Shown here one piece after another: positions 34,419-43,141 of a stretch of DNA of 64,000 nt. Under the pieces are notes generated by a model. The model did not search any database, was not told where the DNA came from, and was given only the letters and a program-made list of their open reading frames with translations. The stretch's first letter is position 1; every line of letters begins with the position of its first letter. The stretch comes from Pseudomonas abyssi (GTDB taxonomy: Bacteria > Pseudomonadota > Gammaproteobacteria > Pseudomonadales > Pseudomonadaceae): NCBI RefSeq assembly GCF_002307495.1, contig NZ_NTMR01000019.1, positions 1-64,000 on the forward strand, read 5' to 3'. Made by a program: the position numbers and the translations under genes.

Positions 34419-36074
34419 TCATTGTTCAGCGCGCAACTCAGCGCGCAGTATCTTGCCAACAGGCGACTTGGGCAGTTGCTCGCCAAACAGAATCTGCCGC
34501 GGCACCTTGTAGGCGGTCAGCCGTTCGCGGCAATGCAGGATCAGCTGCTCCGCCGACACGCCCGGACTGCGCAGGGCAACGAAGGCGCGAATCGCCTCAC
34601 CGGTGCTGTCATCGGGCACCCCGACCACCGCGACCTCAGCCACATCCGGATGCTCGGCCAGCACGTCTTCCACTTCGTTTGGGTAGACGTTGAAGCCCGA
34701 CACCAGAATCAGGTCCTTCTTGCGATCAACAATGCGCAGATAGCCATGCTCGTCCATCACGGCGATGTCACCCGTGTTGAACCAGCCATCGCAGAACGCC
34801 TCTCGGTTTTCATCCGGGCGATTCAGGTAGCTGCCTACCACATGCGGGCCGCGAATCAGCAGCTCGCCCGGCTCACCCACTGTGCAGGCGTTGCCAGCGG
34901 CATCGCGAATCAGTACATCGCACCCGGGCAGCGGCAACCCTACGGTGCCGGGCCGGCAGTGCTCACCCGGCGGATTAAAGGCGACAAAGCAGCTGCTTTC
35001 GGTCAGCCCGTAGCCTTCCAGTATCTGCCCCGCGGTAGCCAGCCAGCGCGCCTGGGTGGTTGGGCGCAGGGCCGTGCCACCGGAGACCGCGGCCTTGAGC
35101 GCCGGCGGTTTGGCCAGAAACCAGGGCTCTGCCAGCAGGCCGGCAAACAAGGTGTCGACACCGGTCATCCACTGCACGGCAAACTGCTCAAACGCGGGCT
35201 GCAGGTTGCTCAACGGGCGCGGATTGGGCACCAGCAGATTGCGCCCACCGCTGCGGTAGAACAGCAGGAAGTTAAAGTTGAAGGCGAAGATGTGATACAG
35301 CGGCGGCACCGTGAGAATCACATCACCCGGCGCGAAAGGCATGCCGAAACCGGTGATGTAGTCCTCGGCCATCTGCAACACCGCCTGCAGATTGGCGTGG
35401 GTCAGCACCGCGCCCTTGCTGCGCCCGGTGGTACCGCCGGTGTACTGATAGAGCGCTACCGGGTTGGCGCGATAGGCAGGCAGCGGTAGCGCCGCTCCGG
35501 CGGCCAATGCATCGACAACACGGGGCAAACCGGCCACATCCACACCCGCCTGCGCAGCAATTGCCCGCCCAACCTCCGGCGGGAAGAAGTCACCCAGGCT
35601 GGTCGTCAGCAGGGCAATACCTAACGCCTGCACCACCGGCGCAGCGCGCTCAACGAACAGGTCACAGGCAATCAGCAAGCGCGCGCCGCTGTCAGCCAAT
35701 TGATTGCGAACCTCGCGCTCGGTATACAGCGGGTTCACATTGGTCACGATCAACCCGGCCTTCCACGCGCCCAGCACCGCGATCGGGTAATGCAGGCTGT
35801 TCGGCAGCTGAATCGCGACCACCTCCCCCACCTGCATCTTCTGCTCATCGATCAGCCAGGCAGCAAACTGGTCCGACAACGCATGTACCTGGCGAAAGGA
35901 CAGATCGGCAGTCAGGCCGTTGGGTAGTACCAGGGTGAAGGCCGGGCTATCGCCGTAGCGCTCAGCCAACAGCGCCGGCCATTGCGCCAGGTTGCCCTGC
36001 AGCAGCTCGGGCGCCAACTGATAGTTCTGCAGTGCGGGTGGATAGCGGCGCTCCCACAAACGGCTTTCGGTCAT
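34419..36074 (-). CDS. Long-chain acyl-CoA ligase (FadD-like)
   Basis: A 551-residue AMP-forming ligase. The ATP-binding P-loop YTGGTTGRSKGAVLTH, the GYGLTESS adenine motif, the DRKKDLILVSGFNVYP hinge and the C-terminal catalytic Lys in LPKSPVGKILR are all visible. It activates a fatty or related carboxylic acid to its CoA thioester. AAGGAG precedes the ATG at 36074. It is divergent from a TetR regulator, with two copies of a shared motif in between, so its expression is probably repressed by that regulator. Confidence 0.9.
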   Translation of the reverse strand: MTESRLWERRYPPALQNYQLAPELLQGNLAQWPALLAERYGDSPAFTLVLPNGLTADLSFRQVHALSDQFAAWLIDEQKMQVGEVVAIQLPNSLHYPIAVLGAWKAGLIVTNVNPLYTEREVRNQLADSGARLLIACDLFVERAAPVVQALGIALLTTSLGDFFPPEVGRAIAAQAGVDVAGLPRVVDALAAGAALPLPAYRANPVALYQYTGGTTGRSKGAVLTHANLQAVLQMAEDYITGFGMPFAPGDVILTVPPLYHIFAFNFNFLLFYRSGGRNLLVPNPRPLSNLQPAFEQFAVQWMTGVDTLFAGLLAEPWFLAKPPALKAAVSGGTALRPTTQARWLATAGQILEGYGLTESSCFVAFNPPGEHCRPGTVGLPLPGCDVLIRDAAGNACTVGEPGELLIRGPHVVGSYLNRPDENREAFCDGWFNTGDIAVMDEHGYLRIVDRKKDLILVSGFNVYPNEVEDVLAEHPDVAEVAVVGVPDDSTGEAIRAFVALRSPGVSAEQLILHCRERLTAYKVPRQILFGEQLPKSPVGKILRAELRAEQ

Positions 36075-36107
36075 GCACAGGCTCCTTGAAGTGCGGCGCG
36101 CCGCAAA

Positions 36108-36127
36108 CTTATCAGCGTTAAGATAAG
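36108..36127. promoter_or_regulatory. TetR operator copy 1
   Basis: CTTATCAGCGTTAAGATAAG, an imperfect inverted repeat (CTTATC with TAAGATAAG) 34 bp upstream of the acyl-CoA ligase start. It matches the second copy at 36197 in 15 of the first 18 positions, so the two are a conserved regulatory word for the divergent pair. Confidence 0.7.
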
Positions 36128-36196
36128 ATCGGACGCTGCCGCGGCGGCTCTTGGTAGTCGTCTCGCTCAACAGCTGAAAGGAAAGTACGGAGCAAT

Positions 36197-36215
36197 CTTA
36201 TCAATGTCAAGATAC
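36197..36215. promoter_or_regulatory. TetR operator copy 2
   Basis: CTTATCAATGTCAAGATAC, the second copy of the motif, 57 bp upstream of the TetR start. A further half-site (TGTTAAGATG) follows at 36223-36232. The 89-bp spacing places one copy by each divergent promoter. Confidence 0.7.
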
Positions 36216-36271
36216 TTGCTCATGTTAAGATGCCGGCCTGCTCAACCTGACCGCTCGCAGAGAACCCGCTT

Positions 36272-36901
36272 ATGGCAAAGCCCGCGAAACGCGCACGCGA
36301 CACCTACCACGTCGGTAACCTGGCACCGCAGCTGCTGGCAGCAGCCCGCGCCTTGCTGGAAGAGGTAGGACCAACCAAGCTGTCATTGCGTGCAGTGTCG
36401 GAGCGCGTGGGTGTGAGCGCGACCGCGGCCTATCACCATTTCCAGAACCGCAACGAGCTGGTCGGCCAGCTTGCCGCGCAAGGGTTCTCCGAGCTGGCTG
36501 GTGCACTGCAACGCGCCTACAGCAACGGCTCCGGGCTGGACAAGCTGCGCGCCGGCAGCCTCGCGTATCTGCACTTTGCGCGCAGTAATCCGGCGCTCTA
36601 TCAATTGATGTTCGGCCCTGAGTTCACCGACGAGACGATGATTCCGGTCTTGCAGCGCGAACGGCTGGCCGCTTTCGGTGAGCTCAAGCGCATGGTGGCC
36701 GATACGCTCGGCCAGGAGCTGGACAGCGCGGAGGTGCGCAAGGCATCGGTCGCCGCCTGGTCCTACACCCATGGGCTGACCTCGCTGGTCATCCACGGCC
36801 TGCTGCCGGGCGCAGCCGAACACAGCGACGAGCGCTTTGTTGACCGCACCCTGCAGGGCTTTGCTGCGCTGGCTGCCAGCTGCACACCGCCAGCGCCGTA
36901 A
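36272..36901 (+). CDS. TetR-family transcriptional regulator
   Basis: A 209-residue TetR protein with HTH at about residues 35-58 (SLRAVSERVGVSATAAYHHF) and a C-terminal WHG-type ligand domain containing HFARSNPALYQLMFGPEF. A basic stretch (MAKPAKRARD) precedes the HTH. It is divergent from the acyl-CoA ligase and is the natural candidate to bind the paired CTTATCA motifs; an acyl-CoA or free acid is the probable ligand. Confidence 0.9.
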   Translation: MAKPAKRARDTYHVGNLAPQLLAAARALLEEVGPTKLSLRAVSERVGVSATAAYHHFQNRNELVGQLAAQGFSELAGALQRAYSNGSGLDKLRAGSLAYLHFARSNPALYQLMFGPEFTDETMIPVLQRERLAAFGELKRMVADTLGQELDSAEVRKASVAAWSYTHGLTSLVIHGLLPGAAEHSDERFVDRTLQGFAALAASCTPPAP

Positions 36902-36920
36902 CCCGCATCAGCGGAGCGCT

Positions 36921-37910
36921 CTACTCGAAGGGTTTCGGCCGTGGCGTAGCGTTGTTGGACGGCGGCAGAATCGGCAACGCAAAGCTGGGTTGCTGGCCGG
37001 TCAAGGTCTTGAGGAAGGCAGTAATACTGGCAATATCCTCGTCGCCCAGCTGGCGCCCCAGCTGCAGCCGCGCCATCACGTCAACCGCCTCTTCCAGCGT
37101 CCAGTAGGCGCCATCGTGGAAGTAGGGGTAGGTCAACTCGACATTGCGCAGGGTCGGCACCTTGAACTTGAAGCGATCCGCGTCCTGGCCAGTCAGCCCG
37201 GCAACCCCCTCGGCCGGGTTGGCGGTTTCATAGGCGCTGACCAGCCCCATTTTCTGAAAGCTGTTGCCACCGGCAGCCGGGCCGTTATGACAGGCCACGC
37301 AACCGGTGTCCTTGAATAGCTGATAGCCGCGCAGCTCGTCCTCCGTCATCGCCTGAGTGTCACCCAGCAACCAGCGATCAAAGCGCGAGAAGGGCGTGAC
37401 CAGGGTTTCCTCGAACTCGGCGATGGCATCGGTCACCTCGTCGATGGTGATCTGCTGCACACCGTAGACCCGGGCAAACGCCTCGCTGTACTGCGGAATC
37501 GAGCGCAGGGTATCGACCGCCAGGGTGTGGGTAAACGCCATCTCGCCCGGGTTGGCAATCGGTCCGGCAGCCTGCTCCTTGAGGTCTGCGGCGCGGCCGT
37601 CCCAGAACTGCGCCACGTTCAGGCTGGAGTTAAGTACCGTCGGCGAGTTGATCGGGCCCTGCTGCCAGTTGTGCCCAATGGAGGTTTGCAGGTTGTCGCT
37701 GCCGCCCATGCTCAGGTTGTGACAGGAGTTGCAGGAAATGAAACCCGAGCGCGACAGACGCGGGTCAAAAAACAGCTGTTTGCCCAGCTCAACCTTGGCC
37801 GGGTCGGTTATCTGCGCGGGCAGAATGGGTTGGATAGGTTCGTTGTTCGGCGTCATCGCCATCGCCGGTGCGATGCCGGCCATACACAGGAGCAATACAC
37901 GGATCTTCAT
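36921..37910 (-). CDS. Di-heme cytochrome c peroxidase (MauG/CcpA family)
   Basis: A 329-residue periplasmic di-heme protein. The signal peptide is MKIRVLLLCMAGIAPAMA. The two c-heme sites are CNSCH (60-64) and CVACH (204-208), and the WDGRA motif typical of bacterial peroxidases lies at 103-107. It reduces hydrogen peroxide in the periplasm with electrons from small cytochromes or azurin. GAGGTGG precedes the ATG. An ANR-like box is located 66 bp upstream, in line with the known oxygen-limited induction of pseudomonad CcpA. Confidence 0.9.
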   Translation of the reverse strand: MKIRVLLLCMAGIAPAMAMTPNNEPIQPILPAQITDPAKVELGKQLFFDPRLSRSGFISCNSCHNLSMGGSDNLQTSIGHNWQQGPINSPTVLNSSLNVAQFWDGRAADLKEQAAGPIANPGEMAFTHTLAVDTLRSIPQYSEAFARVYGVQQITIDEVTDAIAEFEETLVTPFSRFDRWLLGDTQAMTEDELRGYQLFKDTGCVACHNGPAAGGNSFQKMGLVSAYETANPAEGVAGLTGQDADRFKFKVPTLRNVELTYPYFHDGAYWTLEEAVDVMARLQLGRQLGDEDIASITAFLKTLTGQQPSFALPILPPSNNATPRPKPFE

Positions 37911-37975
37911 ATGCCACCTCGGCTGCCTGCCCATTAACAATATAAAGATCATGGATAAATGACGGCAACAGCTTA

Positions 37976-37989
37976 CTGACCCAGGTCAA
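37976..37989 (-). promoter_or_regulatory. FNR/ANR-like box upstream of the peroxidase gene
   Basis: On the minus strand TTGAC-CTGG-GTCAG matches the consensus TTGAY-N4-RTCAA except for the last base. It lies 66 bp upstream of the peroxidase start codon, a suitable distance for class II activation by ANR or DNR. Confidence 0.55.
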
Positions 37990-38021
37990 ATACGCGATGG
38001 CTAATTCGCCGCACAATTAGC

Positions 38022-38040
38022 GCGAATCGTTTTCATTTTC
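38022..38040 (+). promoter_or_regulatory. Fur-like box upstream of the ferrous iron operon
   Basis: GCGAATCGTTTTCATTTTC agrees with 13 of 19 positions of the Fur consensus GATAATGATTATCATTATC. It lies about 50 bp before the first gene of an iron uptake operon, so regulation by iron is plausible. Confidence 0.5.
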
Positions 38041-38091
38041 AGCCACAGCGCTAGGCTGATCGACATTCTCTCTGTCTCCATGGAGCCCTGT

Positions 38092-38628
38092 ATGCACCTG
38101 TTCAAACTGATTCCGTTTTGCCTGCTAACCTGCGCCGGCGCCCTGCACGCCGCCGAGTATCCGATCGGCGCGCCGCAGCACTGTGGTGGCATGGAGGTGG
38201 GCGCGGTATACCTGCAACCGATTGAGATGGAGCCGGCTGGCATGATGCGTCCGGCAGCCGAGTCCGATGTACACCTGGAAGCCGACATCAGCGCCCTGGA
38301 AGACAACCGCAATGGCTTTCAGGAAGGCAGCTTTGTGCCTTACCTGCGCATTGCCTACCACCTGCAGCGTGACGACAGCGAGCAGTTGATCAGCGGCGAT
38401 TTTCACGCCATGGTCGCCAGCGACGGGCCGCATTATGGCGACAACGTCAAACTGGACGGCCCGGGGCGTTATCAGCTGACCCTACAGGTATCACCACCTG
38501 ACACCGGCCATGATCACAGCTTTGGCCGTCACACCGACCGCGAAACAGGGGTTGCTCCCTGGTTCCAACCCTGCGAGCTGACCTACAGTTTTGTTTACGC
38601 TGGCACCGGCAAGAAAGGCGGCTACTGA
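38092..38628 (+). CDS. ftrA: Periplasmic iron-transport protein, Tp34/P19 (FtrA) family
   Basis: A 178-residue exported protein with signal peptide MHLFKLIPFCLLTCAGALHA. The mature part has the P19/Tp34 pattern: EYPIGAPQHCGGMEVGAVYL with Met/Glu/His ligands, LRIAYHL, and GDFHAMVASDGPHYGDNV with two His. P19-like proteins bind copper and ferrous/ferric iron and feed an FTR1 permease. GGAG lies six bases before the ATG at 38092; the ATG at 38080 contains that site and is less likely. It heads a four-gene operon. Confidence 0.87.
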   Translation: MHLFKLIPFCLLTCAGALHAAEYPIGAPQHCGGMEVGAVYLQPIEMEPAGMMRPAAESDVHLEADISALEDNRNGFQEGSFVPYLRIAYHLQRDDSEQLISGDFHAMVASDGPHYGDNVKLDGPGRYQLTLQVSPPDTGHDHSFGRHTDRETGVAPWFQPCELTYSFVYAGTGKKGGY

Positions 38629-38630
38629 AC

Positions 38631-38975
38631 ATGGCCGGTGCCCTGCCGTTGTCCACTCCGGTAGCTGCGTTGCTGCTTTCACTTTTCGCCAATGCCGTGC
38701 TGGCCGGAGGACTACCCACGGTTGAGCTGGAAATCCGCGACGGTGCCTTTGACCCAGCGGTCATCCAAGTAGCCGCAGGGCAGCGGTTCAAGATCAACCT
38801 GCACAATCGAGGTAACGGCCCGGTGGAGTTTGAAAGCCTGGCCTTGCGGGTAGAAAAGGTGCTGGGGCCGGGCGTTAGCTCATTCGTGGTCATCCACCCT
38901 CTACGCCCCGGCCGGTACAGCTTCTTTGACGAATTTCACCTGGATATGCCCGAAGGGATAATAGAAGCACACTGA
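38631..38975 (+). CDS. ftrB: Cupredoxin-domain protein of the FTR1 system (FtrB-like)
   Basis: A 114-residue exported cupredoxin-fold protein. Its signal peptide is at residues 1-25 (LLLSLFANAVLAGG). The domain starts VELEIRDGAFDPAVIQVAAGQRFKI, like the cupredoxin part of EfeO and FtrB. The usual strong copper ligands (Cys, Met) are not obvious; His89 and Asp94/Glu96 lie in the expected loop. It is thought to oxidise or hand over iron to the permease. It begins two bases after the previous stop. Confidence 0.82.
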   Translation: MAGALPLSTPVAALLLSLFANAVLAGGLPTVELEIRDGAFDPAVIQVAAGQRFKINLHNRGNGPVEFESLALRVEKVLGPGVSSFVVIHPLRPGRYSFFDEFHLDMPEGIIEAH

Positions 38976-38976
38976 C

Positions 38977-39807
38977 ATGACACAGGCTCTGTTGATTGTA
39001 TGGCGCGAAAGCGTCGAAGCACTACTGGTCATCGGGCTGCTGTATGCCTGGCTGCAACGTTTACCCGCACGCCACCGGCCCCAGGGCAAGCGAGCTCTTT
39101 GGCTTGGCGTCCTGGCGGGCACTGGACTGGCCCTGCTGCTGGCTGCCCTGATGTTACTGGCTGGTACCTCGCTAAGCGGTCCGGCGGGCGAGTGGTTTCA
39201 AGTGGCCATGGCCGCAGTGGCCAGCGCGTTGGTACTGCAAATGGTGATCTGGATGGCGGGTAGCAATGCCACGCCACAAAGCCGCAGCGCGCCCAGCCAT
39301 CCGGGGGCTGTAGCTCTACTAGCGACCTTGGCGATTGCCCGTGAAGGCAGCGAAATTGCCCTGTTTCTCTATGGCGCTGCGGCCAGCAGTGGCAGTGCCG
39401 GCATGCTCACCGGCGCGCTGACCGGCTTGCTGGTTGGCGTACTCAGCTTTGCCATACTGCAACGCGGCAGTCGCCTGTTGAATTGGCGACGTTTTTTCCA
39501 GCTCAGCACTCTGTTGCTGACCCTGCTTGGCGGAGCGATGCTGATGAGTGCCGTCGACCGCGCCAGCAGCTTGCTGATGGGGCTGGAATTGCCCGCTGCT
39601 GCCTATGACTGGCTGGGCAATGCGATGTGGGACAGCAGCACCCTGCTGGACGACAGCTCTCGTGCCGGCGCGCTGTTTGCCAGCCTGACCGGCTACCGTG
39701 CCCATCCCCCTCTGCCGGGCCTGCTTATGCTTGCAAGCTACTGGCTGCTGGCCTGGTGGGGCTGTCACGCAAGGCGTGTGCGCTACGCTGGCCAGCTATC
39801 GGTATGA
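38977..39807 (+). CDS. ftrC: FTR1-family iron permease
   Basis: A 276-residue membrane protein with seven hydrophobic segments and the two iron-binding REXXE motifs of FTR1/EfeU: RESVE at residues 10-14 and REGSE at 122-126. It transports iron through the inner membrane. It begins one base after the cupredoxin stop, and its own stop overlaps the start of the ferredoxin-like gene (ATGA). Confidence 0.93.
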   Translation: MTQALLIVWRESVEALLVIGLLYAWLQRLPARHRPQGKRALWLGVLAGTGLALLLAALMLLAGTSLSGPAGEWFQVAMAAVASALVLQMVIWMAGSNATPQSRSAPSHPGAVALLATLAIAREGSEIALFLYGAAASSGSAGMLTGALTGLLVGVLSFAILQRGSRLLNWRRFFQLSTLLLTLLGGAMLMSAVDRASSLLMGLELPAAAYDWLGNAMWDSSTLLDDSSRAGALFASLTGYRAHPPLPGLLMLASYWLLAWWGCHARRVRYAGQLSV

Positions 39808-41168
39808 CTACCGCAACGTCCCGTCTGACCCTGATTGGTCACTGGCTGCGCCGTCATGCCCGTCTGATCCGCCGTCTGCAATGGCTGGTCGTGGCCGCGT
39901 ATGCGACCTTGCTGGTAGTGCCGGCACTGTTGCCGCTGCCAGACAACAACGCGCACATGCTGGACAACCTGACCCTGCTGGCACAGTTCGTGTTTTGGGG
40001 TATCTGGTGGCCCTTTGTGCTGCTGTCCATCCTGCTGTTTGGCCGCCTCTGGTGCGGCCTGCTGTGCCCGGAAGGTTCACTTAGCGAGTGGGCCAGCCAC
40101 TACGGGCGCGGCAAGGGCGTGCCACGCTGGATGCGCTGGGGCGGCTGGCCAACCGTGGGTTTTCTGCTGACTACTCTGTACGGCCAGCTAATCAGTGTCT
40201 ACGACTACGCCCAGGCTGCACTGCTGATTTTGGGCGGCTCCACCTTGGCAGCCATGCTGACGGGGCTGCTCTATGGTCGAGGCAAACGTGTCTGGTGTCG
40301 CCATTTGTGCCCGGTAAGTGGCGTCTTTGCCCTGCTGGCCAAGCTAGCTCCGGTGCACTACGCGGTCAACGAGACACGCTGGCAGGCAAATCCACAGCCG
40401 CACCTGCCTACCCCCAACTGCGCACCGCTAATAGACATTCGGCGCATGCGCAGCGCTTCGGCCTGTCACGCCTGCGGACGCTGCAGCGGGCAGCGTGATG
40501 CGGTCCAACTGATCGCCCGCTCGTGCAATAGCGAGATCATCGAACTGGGCGCAGACGGCAGCCATCGCTGGGATGTCCGCTTACTGCTGTACGGCGTTAT
40601 CGGGCTGGCGTTAGGCGCCTTCCAATGGACTCTTAGTCCCTGGTTTGTCCTGCTCAAACAGCGGCTGGCGGAATGGCTGATCAATCACGACATCTTCTGG
40701 CCGCTGCACACTGGCGCCCCCTGGTGGCTGCTGACACATTACCCCGAGGTCAACGATGCCTTCAGCTGGCTCGACGGCTTTAGCATCTGCCTGTACCTAG
40801 GCTCCACGGCGCTGCTGCTGGGCGGGCTGCTGCAGGGTCTGCTGTCTGGCGCGGCACGCCTGGCCGGTGGCGGCAGCCCGCTGGCAGAGCAACTGGCCCT
40901 GTGCCTTCTTCCGATTGGCGCTGCCGGCCTGTTTCTCGGGCTGTCCTCCACCACGGTCAAGCTATTGCGCTACGAAGGCCTGCTGCTGGCCTGGGTGCCC
41001 AGTGCACGGGCGGCCTTGCTGCTGGGCGCGCTGTGCTGGAGTCTGTGGCTTGGCTGGCGGATCTGTAAGCGCTTACCACCCGTGCGCCGCGCGGTGCCCC
41101 TGCTGGCCCTGCTAGCAAGCAACACCGCTCTGGCTTTTCTCTGGTACCTGCAATTCTGGGTCTGGTGA
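39804..41168 (+). CDS. ftrD: NapH/FtrD-like membrane ferredoxin of the iron system
   Basis: A 454-residue membrane protein with about nine to eleven hydrophobic segments. Cysteine groups LWCGLLCPEG and VWCRHLCPVSG resemble the CxxxCP motifs of NapH/NosR/RdxA proteins, and ACHACGRCSGQ with a later ARSC supplies a 4Fe-4S site. In FTR1 systems this subunit is proposed to move electrons to or from the periplasmic ferroxidase step. The ATG at 39804 overlaps the permease stop; the earlier in-frame start lies deep in the permease gene. Confidence 0.85.
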   Translation: MTTATSRLTLIGHWLRRHARLIRRLQWLVVAAYATLLVVPALLPLPDNNAHMLDNLTLLAQFVFWGIWWPFVLLSILLFGRLWCGLLCPEGSLSEWASHYGRGKGVPRWMRWGGWPTVGFLLTTLYGQLISVYDYAQAALLILGGSTLAAMLTGLLYGRGKRVWCRHLCPVSGVFALLAKLAPVHYAVNETRWQANPQPHLPTPNCAPLIDIRRMRSASACHACGRCSGQRDAVQLIARSCNSEIIELGADGSHRWDVRLLLYGVIGLALGAFQWTLSPWFVLLKQRLAEWLINHDIFWPLHTGAPWWLLTHYPEVNDAFSWLDGFSICLYLGSTALLLGGLLQGLLSGAARLAGGGSPLAEQLALCLLPIGAAGLFLGLSSTTVKLLRYEGLLLAWVPSARAALLLGALCWSLWLGWRICKRLPPVRRAVPLLALLASNTALAFLWYLQFWVW

Positions 41169-41252
41169 ACACAGCCGATACTGATGCCTCCCATGACGGG
41201 CTAGAACACTGTCAGGGCTGTTGATGAAACGGTGAAAAAACACTGATTTATT

Positions 41253-41271
41253 GACAATTATCATTCGTATC
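41253..41271 (+). promoter_or_regulatory. Fur-like AT-rich box upstream of the ABC-nnrS operon
   Basis: GACAATTATCATTCGTATC matches the Fur consensus at 13 of 19 positions and contains the intact core ATTATCATT. It lies 56 bp upstream of the ABC binding-protein start, close to a likely promoter. It suggests that this transporter is linked to iron or heme status. Confidence 0.45.
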
Positions 41272-41326
41272 TCAGCAAGCCATCATTATGCTAAGGCCCC
41301 GACCGATTGACTGCGCTGGAGGGTGC

Positions 41327-42334
41327 ATGCCTCATTTTCTGATCTCTGTGCTGCTGGCCATGCTGCTATGCGGCAAGACCACCCTGAGCCAGGCCGATCC
41401 CCAGATGCAACGTCTGGTGTTTGCCGGCCCGCCGGCGTCAGTGTCCTATCCGCTGATTGAGATGCTCGATAGCGGCGCCCTCGACGAGCTGGCGCAGGAG
41501 GTGGAGTTTATCCAATGGACTAACCCGGACCAGCTGCGCGCGCTGGTGCTGCAGGGCGAGGTCGATTTTGTCGCCGTGCCCACCAATGTCGCCGCCAACC
41601 TGTACAACCGCGGCGTTCCCTTGCAATTGCTGAACGTCTCGACCTGGGGTGCATTGTGGATGGTGTCCCGCGAGCCGGGCCGCACCCGGCTGGCCGACTT
41701 CAAAGGAGAGGAAATTGCTATTCCCTTCCGCGCCGACATGCCGGATATCGTGTTTGGCCTACTGGCCGAGAAAGAGGGCTTGGAACCGAGCAAGGATTTC
41801 CAACTGCGCTACACCAGTACCCCGCTGGACGCCGTGGCCCTGCTGCTGACCCGCCGCATTGATCATGCCCTGCTGGCCGACCCGGCGGTAGCGCTGGTGT
41901 TGCGCAAGAGCGGCTCCTTCCCGGTATCGGTGGTTGCCCCTGAGCTGCACCGCAGCGTCAACTTGCAAGCCCTGTGGGGCGAGCTGATGGACACTGAGCC
42001 GCGCATTCCGCAGGCCGGTATCGCCGTACTGGGCGCCAGCCGCGACAACCCTGCACTGGTGCAGCAGGTAGAACAGGCCTACCGCGCCGCCGCCGAGCGC
42101 TGCTATGAGCAGCCGCAGGTATGTGGCCGGCGCGTGGCCCAGCGCATCAGGCTGCTCAGCCCCGAAGCGGTAGCCGATGCCCTGGCTGTACAACCACGCC
42201 ACTACGCTAGCGCCCAGGCCGCTCGCCCTGAATTGGAAGCCTTCTTCCAGTTGCTGTTGGAACGCCAGAGCGCCTCGGTAGGTGGCCAACTGCCGACAGA
42301 CGCCTTTTACGGCGGGTCAGCGGCAGCGCACTAG
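41327..42334 (+). CDS. ABC transporter binding protein (NMT1/SsuA-like) of the nnrS operon
   Basis: A 335-residue exported binding protein with signal peptide MPHFLISVLLAMLLCGKTTLSQA. The mature domain has LVFAGPPASVSYPLIEMLDSG and GEVDFVAVPTNVAANLYNRG, typical of NMT1/SsuA-like proteins. GGAGGG lies just before the ATG at 41327. Its stop is followed at once by the permease ATG. The ligand is unknown. Being coupled to nnrS and near a DNR-like regulator, it may import a compound needed in nitrogen-oxide respiration, perhaps a cofactor precursor or metal chelate. Confidence 0.82.
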   Translation: MPHFLISVLLAMLLCGKTTLSQADPQMQRLVFAGPPASVSYPLIEMLDSGALDELAQEVEFIQWTNPDQLRALVLQGEVDFVAVPTNVAANLYNRGVPLQLLNVSTWGALWMVSREPGRTRLADFKGEEIAIPFRADMPDIVFGLLAEKEGLEPSKDFQLRYTSTPLDAVALLLTRRIDHALLADPAVALVLRKSGSFPVSVVAPELHRSVNLQALWGELMDTEPRIPQAGIAVLGASRDNPALVQQVEQAYRAAAERCYEQPQVCGRRVAQRIRLLSPEAVADALAVQPRHYASAQAARPELEAFFQLLLERQSASVGGQLPTDAFYGGSAAAH

Positions 42335-43141
42335 ATGAAAGGCCCCTGGTATCGCGTGCAGTCCGCATTGGCTGCCATCCTCACCTACCTCTGGAGCGGC
42401 TGGGGCGCCATCGCCAGCCTGCTGCTGTTCTGCGCCCTGTGGGAATGGGGCGCCCAGCTCAACGGCCCGCTGGTACTGCCCGGCCCACAGGCCACCCTGG
42501 CGCAGTTATGGCACATGCTGGACAGCGGCCTGGCGCAACCGGAGCTGATCATCTCCACCCGTCGTACCCTGCAGGGGCTGGGCGCATCACTGCTGATCGG
42601 CAGCGCGCTGGGCCTATTGGCCGGCCGCTCACTGACCGCCGCCATGCTGTCCCGCCCGCTGATTACCCTGCTGCTGGGCATGCCGCCCATCGCCTGGCTG
42701 GTGCTGGCCATGCTGTGGTTTGGCATGGGCGACACCACCCCGGTATTCACCGTCTTCATCGCCTGCTTCCCGATTGTCTTTGCCGGCGCCATGCAGGGCG
42801 CACGCACGCTAGACAACCAGCTACGCCGGGTGGCCCAAGCCTACCGCCTGCCCTGGCGCATGCAACTGACCGACCTGTATCTGCCGCATGTCATGTCTTA
42901 TCTGATTCCTGCCTGGATTACCGCGCTCGGCACCTCCTGGAAAGTGGTGGTGATGGCCGAGCTACTGAGCACCACCGATGGCGTGGGCGCGGCGTTGGCG
43001 GTATCACGCAGTCAGCTCGACACCGCCAGCTCCCTGGCCTGGGTGGTCGCTGTACTGGCACTGCTGCTGGCCGCCGAGTATCTGCTGCTGGAGCCACTCA
43101 AGCGACGGGTTGAACGCTGGCGCCTGGAGACCGAACAATGA
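42335..43141 (+). CDS. ABC transporter permease of the nnrS operon
   Basis: A 268-residue SsuC/TauC-like permease with about six hydrophobic segments and a coupling loop around LDNQLRRVAQAYRLPWRMQLTDLYLP. It starts at the base after the binding-protein stop and ends inside the start of the ATPase gene. It completes the importer with the proteins on either side. Confidence 0.88.
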   Translation: MKGPWYRVQSALAAILTYLWSGWGAIASLLLFCALWEWGAQLNGPLVLPGPQATLAQLWHMLDSGLAQPELIISTRRTLQGLGASLLIGSALGLLAGRSLTAAMLSRPLITLLLGMPPIAWLVLAMLWFGMGDTTPVFTVFIACFPIVFAGAMQGARTLDNQLRRVAQAYRLPWRMQLTDLYLPHVMSYLIPAWITALGTSWKVVVMAELLSTTDGVGAALAVSRSQLDTASSLAWVVAVLALLLAAEYLLLEPLKRRVERWRLETEQ

